Shown: piece by piece, positions 18,284 to 26,845 of the stretch
Numbering within the stretch: the first letter of the stretch is position 1
Layout: the number at the start of each line of letters is the position of its first letter
Origin: Chondrinema litorale
Lineage (GTDB): Bacteria > Bacteroidota > Bacteroidia > Cytophagales > Flammeovirgaceae
Assembly (NCBI RefSeq): GCF_026250525.1
Contig: NZ_CP111043.1
Coordinates: 2,221,421-2,285,420, forward strand
Direction: 5' to 3'
DNA: 64,000 nt
Program-made: the position numbers and the translations under genes
Notes under the pieces: model-generated
What the model was told of the DNA's origin: nothing
The model's input: the letters and a program-made list of their open reading frames with translations, nothing else
The model's database searches: none

Positions 18284-21200
18284 ATGCTCAAGAAAAATAT
18301 TGAAGATTATAAGAGAAAGTATTATCTCAATCTTATCATTAAAGGTAGCATCTCTGCTATCTCTATTTTTTTAGCAATTTTCTACTTTGTAAATATTCTT
18401 GAGTACTTAGGGAATTTCAGCACTGTTCCGAGAGCCATTTTCTTTTACACTTTAATTTTAGCTCTGGGAGCATCTTTTTATTACTGGATATTTAAGCCAC
18501 TCTACAAATTACTTAACAAACAGCAGCAAATAAGTGATCAAGATGCTGCTTTTCAAATCGGTTCTTACTTTCCACAAATTAAAGACAAGTTGCTAAATGC
18601 ACTTCAACTGGAAAGTATGGAAAAAAATACCGACTTGATTGATGCTAGTCTTCAACAAAGGGAAACAGGTATTACAGGAATCAAATTTGCCGATGCAATT
18701 GATTTAAGAACAAATAAGAAATACCTCAAATACCTTACAATCCCTATTGTATTTATAATTATTACTTTACTGGTTAAACCAGATTTTTTTATTGTTAGCA
18801 CTCCAAGAATAATCAATTATACTGAAAAGTATGAGTTAAAAGCTCCTTTCAATTTCATTATTCAAAATGAAGATTTAAAAACTTTTAAAAACGACGATTT
18901 CGAATTAAAAGTAAAAATGGAAGGTTCTGCACTACCTCAATCTGTGCAGATCATTACTTCTGATGGAAGAAAATTAAAAATGAATACTGATGATGCAAGT
19001 TCTTTTACTTTCAACTTCAGAAAAATACAAAGACCTATTAGTTTCCATTTCGAAGCATCTGGTTTTGAATCAGACTCTTACGATTTGGAAGTGCTTACCA
19101 GACCAAGTTTAAGAAACTTTAGTGTTTATTTAGAATATCCAGCATATGTAAATAAGCAATCTGAAAGAATTGAAAACACAGGTAATTTAATTGTACCAGA
19201 AGGAACAAAAGTTAACTGGCAATTTAAAACGCTGGAAGCTAAAGAGTTAGCTGTAAACTTTAATGACGAAGACGAAATTAAAGCTGAGAAAAATGATGAA
19301 GATATATTCAGTTTTAATAAAACTGCAGATAAAGCTGGTATTTATCAGATTTTACTCAAAAACGATTATAGCCAAAACAAAGATGTAATCGAATATTATA
19401 TGAATGTAATTCCAGATGAGTTTCCTTCAATTTCAGTTAGACAATTTGAAGATACTGTAATGTATGACTATCTGGTTCTTGGTGGAAATATTGGAGACGA
19501 TTACGGTATCACTTCTTTACAATTGAGATATAAAATTAGTGATCCGAATTTGAATAGTGAGAATGAAAAGTTTGAGTCTATAAATCTTAACTTTAATCCA
19601 GAAGTAATTAACCAAAGTTTCTTTTATAAACTGGATATCAATGAGTTAGAGATTAAGCAAGGTGAGAAGTTGGAATATTTTATTCAAGTTTGGGATAATG
19701 ATGGAGTAAATGGAAGAAAAAGTAGCAAATCTTCTGTATTCCGATTTAAGCTGCCATCGAAAGAAGAGTTTAAAGCAGAGTTAGCAAAAAACAGCCAAGA
19801 AACACAAGACCAACTAGAAGAATCACTCAATAAAACAGAAGATTTAAATAAAGATATTGAAGACCTTCAAAATAAATTAAAAGGAAAGAAAAAGCTTGAT
19901 TGGCAAGACAAGAAAAACATAGAGAAACTACTTGAAGAAAACGAGGATGTAAAAAAAGAAATAGAAAAACTAAAAAACCTCAACAAGCAGTTTAATCAGC
20001 AAAGTCAAAAATTCAATCAAGAAAACGAAAAGCTAGCTCAAAAAGCAGAGCAATTACAAAAGTTAATGGATGAGTTGCTCGACGAAGAAACTAAGAAATT
20101 GTATGAAGAACTTAATGAGCTTTTAGAGCAAAATTATATTAATCAGGAACTTCAAGAAAAACTGGACAATATTCAGCTAAAAGAAGAAACTCTGGAAAAA
20201 GAATTAGAAAGAGCTCTAGAATTATTTAAAAAACTTAAGTTCGACACTAAGGCAGAAGAAATAGCTAAAGAACTAGAAGAAATTGCTGAAAATCAGGAAA
20301 AACTTGCTGATGAAACGAAAGAGGCAAAAAATAAAGACCTTGAAGAGATAAAAGAAAAGCAAGACGAGTTAAACGAAGATTTTGAAGACATTAAAAAAGA
20401 GATGGACGAATTAAATGATATTAATGAGTCACTCGAAAACAAGAAAGATCTTGAGCAGTTTGATAAACAGGAACAGAATATTGAGCAAGAGCAACAAAAT
20501 CTTCAAGAAAATCTAGAACAACAAAAACAAAAGAAGGCATCAGAATCTCAACAAAAAATGTCTGAGCAAATGGAGCAAATGGCTCAGAAAATGCAACAAA
20601 TGCAGCAATCGATGGAAATGCAGCAAATGAATGAGAACTACGATGACCTAAGAAAAATTCTAGAAAACTTAATTACACTTTCTTTCGACCAAGAAGATGT
20701 GATGCTAGAGTTTCAGAAAGTGAAGAGAATTGATCCTAAATTTATTAAGTTAAGCCAAGATCAACTCAAATTAAAAGATGATGCAAAAATAATTGAAGAC
20801 AGTTTAGTTGCACTTTCCAAAAGAGTTTTCCAAATTGAGTCTTTTGTAACCAGAGAGGTTACTCAAATGAATAAATACATGGATGAAAGTATGGATGCGA
20901 TAAAAAAACGCACGCCAGAAATCGCAGCAAGTAAACAGCAATTTGCTATGACATCCATAAATAACTTAGCACTTTTACTCAATGATATTCTGAAGCAAAT
21001 GCAACAGCAGATGAGTCAGTCAATGAGCGGACAACAAATGTCGGAAAAGCAGGGAGGTAGTCCAAAAATGAGTGATCTTCAGAAACAATTGAATAAAAAA
21101 ATAGAAAACCTGAAAAAGAGTGGAAAGTCAGGCAGACAATTATCAGAAGAATTAGCTAAGTTAGCAGCAGAACAAGAAATGATTCGAAATTCCATGAAAA

Positions 21201-21640
21201 AAGGAATGGGGCAAGGTAAGATGGGAGAAAACGGAGAGCCTAAAAATGGATCAAACGAAAATGGTAAAGAGGAAGGAGGTAGTCAAGAAGGAGAAAACGG
21301 AGAAGATGGAAATGGAGGATATAAAGAACTTCTTGAAAACATGGAGAAAACAGAAGAAGATCTTGTAAATAAAAGGGTAACAGATGAATTACTTGAAAGA
21401 CAAGCGCAAATTCTTACAAGATTACTCGAATCTGAAAAAGCAGAGAAAGAACGTGAACTAGATAATAAGCGCGAAGCAAAAACTGCTGAGCAGGATTTAC
21501 AAAAAAATGCTCCTGAAGATTTCTCAGAGTATTTGAAACTCAAAGAGATGCAGATAGAGTTATTAAAGACGATACCGACTTCTTTAAATCAATATTATAA
21601 GAAGCAGGTGAATGAATATTTTAAGAAAATTAAAAATTAG
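18284..21640 (+). CDS. DUF4175-type membrane protein with very long coiled coil
   Basis: A 1118-residue protein. Near the N-terminus are hydrophobic helices at about 18-36, 52-68 and 148-165, then a beta-rich stretch (about 185-500) that looks like Ig-like extracytoplasmic domains. From about 505 to 760 there is an extreme Glu/Lys/Gln-rich coiled coil, followed by a Met/Gln-rich segment (about 765-790), a conserved helical region (LITLSFDQEDVMLEF), a Gly/Asn/Glu-rich linker around 985-1025 and a final helical region. Such proteins are widespread in Bacteroidota, commonly just upstream of an RsbW-type ATPase, ybeY and mnmG; their role is unknown. The next gene starts 20 bases after its stop. 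Confidence 0.82.
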   Translation: MLKKNIEDYKRKYYLNLIIKGSISAISIFLAIFYFVNILEYLGNFSTVPRAIFFYTLILALGASFYYWIFKPLYKLLNKQQQISDQDAAFQIGSYFPQIKDKLLNALQLESMEKNTDLIDASLQQRETGITGIKFADAIDLRTNKKYLKYLTIPIVFIIITLLVKPDFFIVSTPRIINYTEKYELKAPFNFIIQNEDLKTFKNDDFELKVKMEGSALPQSVQIITSDGRKLKMNTDDASSFTFNFRKIQRPISFHFEASGFESDSYDLEVLTRPSLRNFSVYLEYPAYVNKQSERIENTGNLIVPEGTKVNWQFKTLEAKELAVNFNDEDEIKAEKNDEDIFSFNKTADKAGIYQILLKNDYSQNKDVIEYYMNVIPDEFPSISVRQFEDTVMYDYLVLGGNIGDDYGITSLQLRYKISDPNLNSENEKFESINLNFNPEVINQSFFYKLDINELEIKQGEKLEYFIQVWDNDGVNGRKSSKSSVFRFKLPSKEEFKAELAKNSQETQDQLEESLNKTEDLNKDIEDLQNKLKGKKKLDWQDKKNIEKLLEENEDVKKEIEKLKNLNKQFNQQSQKFNQENEKLAQKAEQLQKLMDELLDEETKKLYEELNELLEQNYINQELQEKLDNIQLKEETLEKELERALELFKKLKFDTKAEEIAKELEEIAENQEKLADETKEAKNKDLEEIKEKQDELNEDFEDIKKEMDELNDINESLENKKDLEQFDKQEQNIEQEQQNLQENLEQQKQKKASESQQKMSEQMEQMAQKMQQMQQSMEMQQMNENYDDLRKILENLITLSFDQEDVMLEFQKVKRIDPKFIKLSQDQLKLKDDAKIIEDSLVALSKRVFQIESFVTREVTQMNKYMDESMDAIKKRTPEIAASKQQFAMTSINNLALLLNDILKQMQQQMSQSMSGQQMSEKQGGSPKMSDLQKQLNKKIENLKKSGKSGRQLSEELAKLAAEQEMIRNSMKKGMGQGKMGENGEPKNGSNENGKEEGGSQEGENGEDGNGGYKELLENMEKTEEDLVNKRVTDELLERQAQILTRLLESEKAEKERELDNKREAKTAEQDLQKNAPEDFSEYLKLKEMQIELLKTIPTSLNQYYKKQVNEYFKKIKN

Positions 21641-21659
21641 AAGTAACTTGATTGAAAAG

Positions 21660-22067
21660 ATGAGCAATTCATTAAAACTCAAGATTCCTTCGCTGATAGA
21701 TAACATCAGGATTGTAGAAAGTTTTATCGACCACGCAAGGGAAACTTTTAATTTTAATGATGACATTTATGGCAACATTATGATTGCCGTGACTGAATCG
21801 GTGAATAATGCCATTATTCACGGAAACAAGAATGATAAAAATAAAAACGTCCATCTTGCTTTGGAGGTAGATAATTCTAATATCAACTTCATAGTAAAAG
21901 ATGAAGGCAAGGGCTTTGACTATAGTAAGCTCCCTGATCCGACTGCACCAGAAAATATCGATAATCCTGGAGGGCGGGGAATATTCCTTATCAAACATCT
22001 TGCTGACGAAGTGAAATTTTTATCCAACGGTTCAGAGATAAAAATGATATTCTACATGAATGCTTAA
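21660..22067 (+). CDS. RsbW/SpoIIAB-type anti-sigma ATP-binding protein
   Basis: A 135-residue GHKL-fold ATPase of the serine-protein-kinase/anti-sigma factor group. The N box (ESVNNAIIHGNK), G1 box (DEGKGFDYSKLPDP) and G2 box (GGRGIFLIKHLADEV) are complete. Such proteins bind a sigma factor or partner-switch antagonist and may phosphorylate it. I place the start at ATG 21660 rather than at the upstream ATG 21612, because the latter overlaps the preceding gene and adds residues the family lacks. No sigma factor or anti-anti-sigma gene is adjacent. ybeY follows 10 to 27 bases later, so this is one operon. Confidence 0.88.
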   Translation: MSNSLKLKIPSLIDNIRIVESFIDHARETFNFNDDIYGNIMIAVTESVNNAIIHGNKNDKNKNVHLALEVDNSNINFIVKDEGKGFDYSKLPDPTAPENIDNPGGRGIFLIKHLADEVKFLSNGSEIKMIFYMNA

Positions 22068-22077
22068 ATTGAGCGAG

Positions 22078-22514
22078 ATGGGAAAAAGTGATATATTTTT
22101 TTTTATGAAGACTTAAACGACTTTGAGCTTCATAACTCTTCATTAGTTGCAGATTGGATTTCAGAAATAGTCCAAAAGAACAATTACAGTATCTCAAATG
22201 CAAATGTTATTTTTTGCAGTGATACTTATTTACATGAAATCAATCTGCAATACCTGCAACATGATACCTATACTGATATAGTTACATTTAACAATAGTGA
22301 TGTATCTAATGAGATAGATACAGACATTTTTATAAGTGTAGATAGAGTACAAGAAAATGCAGATAATCTAAATATTTCTTTTGTAGACGAATTACATAGA
22401 GTTATTATTCATGGCTTTCTACATTTAGTTGGCTTTAATGATAAATCTAAAGCTGATAAAGAAATAATGCGGCAAGAAGAAACTGCTGCATTATCTAAAA
22501 GAAAATTTATTTAA
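22078..22514 (+). CDS. ybeY: Endoribonuclease YbeY, 5' end out of frame or with an ATT start
   Basis: YbeY is a zinc RNase needed for 16S rRNA maturation and ribosome quality control. The body is intact to TAA 22512: NVIFCSDTYLHEINLQYL, TDIVTFNN, DIFISVDRVQENA, then the zinc motif HGFLHLVGFNDKSKADKE typical of Bacteroidota. The frame has no ATG, GTG or TTG start: a TGA lies at 22089 and the first usable codon is ATT 22095, giving FFYEDLNDF. Alternatively the upstream ATG 22078 opens a frame (MGKSDIFFF) that runs through a T9 tract (22096-22104) and would continue into YbeY only with one extra T or a -1 slip. Whether this is a sequencing slip, an ATT start or slippage is open. Confidence 0.88.
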
Positions 22515-22537
22515 GACTAAATTTTATTTAAACAAAG

Positions 22538-22575
22538 AAGACTCTCCTAAACTGATTTAAGAGAGTCTTTTTTTA
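22538..22575 (+). terminator. Intrinsic terminator after ybeY
   Basis: AAGACTCTC (22538-22546) pairs perfectly with GAGAGTCTT (22561-22569), followed by a T run. It cuts the DUF4175/ATPase/ybeY operon off from the downstream genes. Confidence 0.88.
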
Positions 22576-22640
22576 TTTAAAATAAAGCATTAATATCTGA
22601 CTATCAATAAGTTATACTTAAACAATCATTTTATTTTTAA

Positions 22641-23765
22641 ATGAAATACCTTTCCAATATTATTATTTTGTTTTTACTCACGAGCTGTAATAATTATAAT
22701 AACCTACTCACCTCAAAAACTTGGATTCCAATAAAAGTTGAAAATGAAAGTAATAGCAGCCATATTTTACCACAAGCTTTAACTTTCACAAATACAAGTA
22801 AAGTCAAGTTTCATGTTATTGGAACAAATGCTAGTAAATTTTCAACTTATACTATTAATGGAAATAGGATAAATATCAGTGATAGTATAAGTAGCAATCT
22901 ACTTCAAATAAAATCCATCAACGAAAGTGAATTGGAAGTAGAATTAAATAAGAATTCACATATCACATTTACACATATAAATCAAACTAACCCAAACCTA
23001 ACAGAAGAACTTAAAGAAAAACTAATAAATCATGCTTGGCTGGGTAGCGATTCAGTTTTATATGACTTTAAAAATTCTTTAGACTCTAGCATCGTTCATA
23101 CAGAATTTCATAGTGATTTATATGATATTGAATTATTTAATAAAAAGAACAACTACTTTACAAAGTATAAATATGGCTTTTGGGGACTTAACTACTTCGA
23201 AGGAAATAACTTTCTAATGATAAATAATTTTGAGTCTAATTATCACCAATTGTTCATTCTAGAAAATATTTCTGCAAATGTAATTGATGGCTACACTTAT
23301 AATTGGCAAGGAGAAAAAACTCCATTTCAATTATCCTTTATAGAAAGTGATACTAATAATAAAACTCAATTAATAGGAGAGTGGCAAATTGACTCATATA
23401 AAGAAATCATTCCAGAATACTTTAATGATATATGGTACACTCTCGAAGATGAAAAAGGAATTACAGAATCTGACCTAGAGGCAAAAAATATTTTTATGTA
23501 CTTCTATTCCGATCAAACCTTTCAAATAAAAGTTAAAGACAATACAATTATGTCGGGTAGATGGGAACTAGATCCATCGGATAAAATCATAAAACTTAGA
23601 AGTGAACATATCTATAATAATGAGAAAAGTTATAGAACAACTCACATAAGCATAATCAATATAAACCAGCAAGAATTAAAAGTTTTTAAAAAAGAAGATA
23701 TAATTACAGATCCACATAGTTTTGAAAGAAAAGGATACATTGAGATTTACAAAAGAATTAACTAA
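22641..23765 (+). CDS. Predicted lipoprotein with lipocalin-like domains, unknown function
   Basis: A 374-residue exported lipoprotein: the N-terminus MKYLSNIIILFLLTSC gives a lipobox with Cys 16. Two or more segments resemble lipocalin-like or META-type barrels seen in Bacteroidota: a repeated LTSKTWIP / LIGEWQIDSY style opening followed by beta strands ending in YTINGNRINISD and SGRWELDPSDKIIKL. This family assignment is weak. Codon use is more extremely AT-rich than its neighbours. The gene sits alone between the ybeY terminator and a 1.1 kb gene-free stretch, which separates it from mnmG, so it could be an insertion into an otherwise conserved ybeY-mnmG arrangement (inference). Confidence 0.65.
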   Translation: MKYLSNIIILFLLTSCNNYNNLLTSKTWIPIKVENESNSSHILPQALTFTNTSKVKFHVIGTNASKFSTYTINGNRINISDSISSNLLQIKSINESELEVELNKNSHITFTHINQTNPNLTEELKEKLINHAWLGSDSVLYDFKNSLDSSIVHTEFHSDLYDIELFNKKNNYFTKYKYGFWGLNYFEGNNFLMINNFESNYHQLFILENISANVIDGYTYNWQGEKTPFQLSFIESDTNNKTQLIGEWQIDSYKEIIPEYFNDIWYTLEDEKGITESDLEAKNIFMYFYSDQTFQIKVKDNTIMSGRWELDPSDKIIKLRSEHIYNNEKSYRTTHISIININQQELKVFKKEDIITDPHSFERKGYIEIYKRIN

Positions 23766-24863
23766 ATCAATTACATAAAGAAGATGGCTGTTTCATTAGA
23801 CCACAAATTTGTTTTTCATACCAACTTCTTCACTTCTGCAAGGTACCGGGTTATACAAAACAAAGAAATCAGATAACTTCAAAAAGTTAAATTCCAATTA
23901 CTATATAATAAAAAAATCAGTTCTAATTACCACGCACTGCCATTTTTCATTTCTAGTCTAGAATAGTTTAATTTCCGTTGCTATCTCATAAGGAGATAAT
24001 TTTTAAATTAAATTCTTACAGTATCCAACCACTTAAAGAGAATAGGATAGCTAGTGAGGTCAACACTTTTATGGATTCTATAAAAACAACTATATCTAAA
24101 ACATACAATATTAGTAAACTGTGAATCTCTCGTACTCACCACTTTCAGTTTCCAATTTATTAATTTTTAGTATCTAGAATAGATATATAATATTAATCTC
24201 TTTATTAACCTTTATGAAAACAGACTTACAATCTGAATTAATGCTTATCTAATTATCACCTTTCCAACTTCCATTAGTTAATAGAAAGTCTACAAAACTG
24301 AATGTGCCGCGAATTAATATAAAAACTCATACTTTAATTATATTCCTTAACACTTACAGTCTGATCAAAATACACTTAAGCATTAAATATATTTGGGTCT
24401 AAATCATATTTAAATTATATATCTGCTAATATTTTTTTGAATAGAAGATATATCAATTTACTTGATCATTTAATAACAAGTATATAAAGAGCTATACAAA
24501 GTGACATAGAAATATATACCTATTATGCTTTAATCTCAACTGAAGAAGATATAATTAAATAATCACATGAATATCTAAAAACACATACCTTATATAGTTG
24601 AATGAATTACCTGATTAAAGATTAATTATTTCACATAAAACCTCATAATCTATTTGTATACTCAGATTATAATCCACTTTTAACTTTTTTTATTAATCTT
24701 AAATAAACCAATTTTATTTATCTATCCTTTATTACTTATGTATCAAAATACTTAATTGAAAGATTAGTAAAAACAATTAATTAAATGCTAGTAACTTTGC
24801 TTTTAGTGGATATCTTGAGATTCCATATTTAAACATAAAATTAATCGTATTTGGAAAAATAGA
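23766..24863. other. 1.1 kb gene-free, very AT-rich stretch upstream of parS and mnmG
   Basis: No reading frame of useful length with coding character appears on either strand; stops occur in all frames. One short frame near 23783 (about 32 codons) shows no recognisable protein. I see no tRNA, clear terminator or long repeat. The right end holds a promoter-like element and then parS. It may be origin-proximal spacer, decayed gene sequence or an unrecognised RNA. Confidence 0.6.
24792..24799 (+). promoter_or_regulatory. Putative -7 element of the mnmG promoter
   Basis: TAACTTTG exactly matches the Bacteroidota -7 consensus TAnnTTTG and lies about 110 bases before mnmG, so the transcript would include the parS site in its leader. 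A good -33 TTTG is not visible at the usual spacing. Confidence 0.45.
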
Positions 24864-24883
24864 AATGTTCCACGTGGAACATT
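24864..24883. other. parS centromere site (ParB-binding)
   Basis: The 16-mer TGTTCCACGTGGAACA (24866-24881) is a perfect palindrome and one of the known bacterial parS forms bound by chromosomal ParB; the symmetry extends to 20 bp. It lies 27 bases before the mnmG start codon. ParB loads on such sites near oriC to organise and segregate the chromosome. parA and parB are not in this window. Confidence 0.9.
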
Positions 24884-24909
24884 CAATTTAATTGATAAAA
24901 GACATAAAC

Positions 24910-26793
24910 ATGAAAAGTAATTATGATGTGATTGTAGTTGGAGCAGGGCATGCAGGATGTGAGGCTGCTAATGCTGCTGCAACACTTGGTGCAGAAGTTT
25001 TATTAGTTACTATGGACATGAACAAGATTGCACAGATGAGTTGTAATCCTGCGATGGGAGGTGTAGCGAAAGGGCAAATTGTAAGAGAGATTGATGCTTT
25101 AGGAGGAATGAGTGGGATAGTTACAGATAAATCTATGATTCAATTTAGAATCTTAAATAGATCAAAAGGTCCAGCAATGTGGAGTCCGAGAGCACAAAGT
25201 GATAGAATGAGATTTGCAGAAGAGTGGAGGATGGCTCTAGAGAAAAACCCTAATGTAGATTTCTGGCAAGAAATGGTTACTGAGCTTATAGTTAAGAATG
25301 ATAAAGTATGTGGAGTAAAAACAGCTTTAGGCATTGAATTTAATGCTAAAGCAGTAGTTCTCACTAATGGAACATTTTTAAATGGGTTAATACATATAGG
25401 AGAGAAAAACTTTGGGGGTGGTAGAGCAGGGGATAGAGCCTCAAAGGGACTTACAGAGCAATTAGTGGAATTAGGTTTCGAGTCTGGAAGAATGAAAACC
25501 GGGACTCCACCTAGAGTAGATGGCAGAAGTATCGATTATTCTGTAATGGAAGAGCAAAAGGGTGATGAAGGAGCTGGTAAATTCTCTTACTCTGATGAAA
25601 CTTCATCACTTACTAAACAAAGAAGCTGCTTTATTACCTATACAAATGAAGAAGTACACGACACTTTAAAGAAAGGTTTCGATCGTTCTCCTATGTTTAA
25701 TGGTAGAATACAAGGTCTTGGACCAAGATACTGCCCTTCTATAGAAGATAAAATCAATCGATTCGCAGAAAGAAACCGCCATCAGATATTTGTAGAACCT
25801 GAAGGTTGGGATACTGTAGAAGTATATGTGAATGGTTTTTCTACTTCATTGCCATTTGAAGTGCAGTACGAGGCATTGAGGAAAATAAAAGGATTCGAAA
25901 ATGCACTAATGTTCAGACCAGGCTATGCAATTGAGTATGATTTCTTTCCACCCACACAGCTTAATCTCTCTTTAGAAACAAAGGTTGTAGAAAACTTATT
26001 CTTTGCAGGGCAAATTAACGGTACAACAGGATATGAAGAAGCCGCTTCACAAGGTTTAATGGCCGGAATTAATGCATTCCAAAAAGTAAATAATAAAGAA
26101 AGCTTTATACTAAAAAGATCAGAAGCATATATCGGTGTATTAATAGACGATTTAATTAACAAAGGTACCAATGAACCTTATAGGATGTTCACATCTAGAG
26201 CAGAATATAGAATTCTACTAAGACAAGATAATGCTGATGTTCGCCTTACTCAAAAAGGATATGATTTAGGTCTTGCTTCTAAAGAACGATTAGACAAAGT
26301 GAAAGATAAAGAAATTAACGTAATAGAACTGACTGAATTTCTTAAAAATGAAAGTATAGCACCTCAAGAAGTAAATGAAACACTTAAAACCTTAAATTCA
26401 GCTCCATTAGAACAAAAAGTTAAAATGGCTCAGGTTTTAAAGAGACCACAAGTTAGACTTTCTGATATTCAGAATTGTAACCCCGTAATAAAAGAAAGGG
26501 TAGCGAAGTATGATGATTTAGTGAAAGAACAAACTGAAATTCTTTTAAAGTATGAGAATTACATAGAAAAAGAAGAAAAGGTAGCTCTCAAACTTAATAA
26601 GCTGGAAAATCTTCAGATAAAAGACTCTCTTAATTATGCACAGATAAAAGCCCTATCTAATGAAGCAAGAGAGAAATTATTGAAGATTAAGCCAAAAACC
26701 ATAGGTCAAGCTTCTAGAATTAGTGGAGTTAGTCCAGCGGATATCTCTATTTTAATGGTTTATATAGAAAGCCAAACTTTAAAAACAAATTAA
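24910..26793 (+). CDS. mnmG: tRNA uridine-5-carboxymethylaminomethyl modification enzyme MnmG (GidA)
   Basis: MnmG is the FAD-dependent half of the MnmE-MnmG complex that builds cmnm5/nm5 at the wobble uridine of tRNAs. The start is best at ATG 24910, giving MKSNYDVIVVGAGHAGCEAA; the TTG at 24892 adds six non-conserved residues. About 627 residues, normal for the family. The FAD site GAGHAG, the GGRAGDRASKGL motif, PRYCPSIEDKI, and the FAGQINGTTGYEEAA loop with the conserved glutamates are all present, and the C-terminal helical tRNA-binding region ends in ISGVSPADISILMVYI. gidA is classically origin-proximal, which agrees with parS just upstream and the DnaA-box cluster 2 kb downstream. Confidence 0.97.
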   Translation: MKSNYDVIVVGAGHAGCEAANAAATLGAEVLLVTMDMNKIAQMSCNPAMGGVAKGQIVREIDALGGMSGIVTDKSMIQFRILNRSKGPAMWSPRAQSDRMRFAEEWRMALEKNPNVDFWQEMVTELIVKNDKVCGVKTALGIEFNAKAVVLTNGTFLNGLIHIGEKNFGGGRAGDRASKGLTEQLVELGFESGRMKTGTPPRVDGRSIDYSVMEEQKGDEGAGKFSYSDETSSLTKQRSCFITYTNEEVHDTLKKGFDRSPMFNGRIQGLGPRYCPSIEDKINRFAERNRHQIFVEPEGWDTVEVYVNGFSTSLPFEVQYEALRKIKGFENALMFRPGYAIEYDFFPPTQLNLSLETKVVENLFFAGQINGTTGYEEAASQGLMAGINAFQKVNNKESFILKRSEAYIGVLIDDLINKGTNEPYRMFTSRAEYRILLRQDNADVRLTQKGYDLGLASKERLDKVKDKEINVIELTEFLKNESIAPQEVNETLKTLNSAPLEQKVKMAQVLKRPQVRLSDIQNCNPVIKERVAKYDDLVKEQTEILLKYENYIEKEEKVALKLNKLENLQIKDSLNYAQIKALSNEAREKLLKIKPKTIGQASRISGVSPADISILMVYIESQTLKTN

Positions 26794-26845
26794 TAAATAA
26801 TTATAGTTTAAACAGACAAACACTAAATAGTATAACCATTTAAAG

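Noticed and set aside
23783..23881. Short frame of about 32 codons after the lipoprotein gene
   Set aside because: Too short, no recognisable domain and no ribosome binding site; treated as part of the gene-free stretch.
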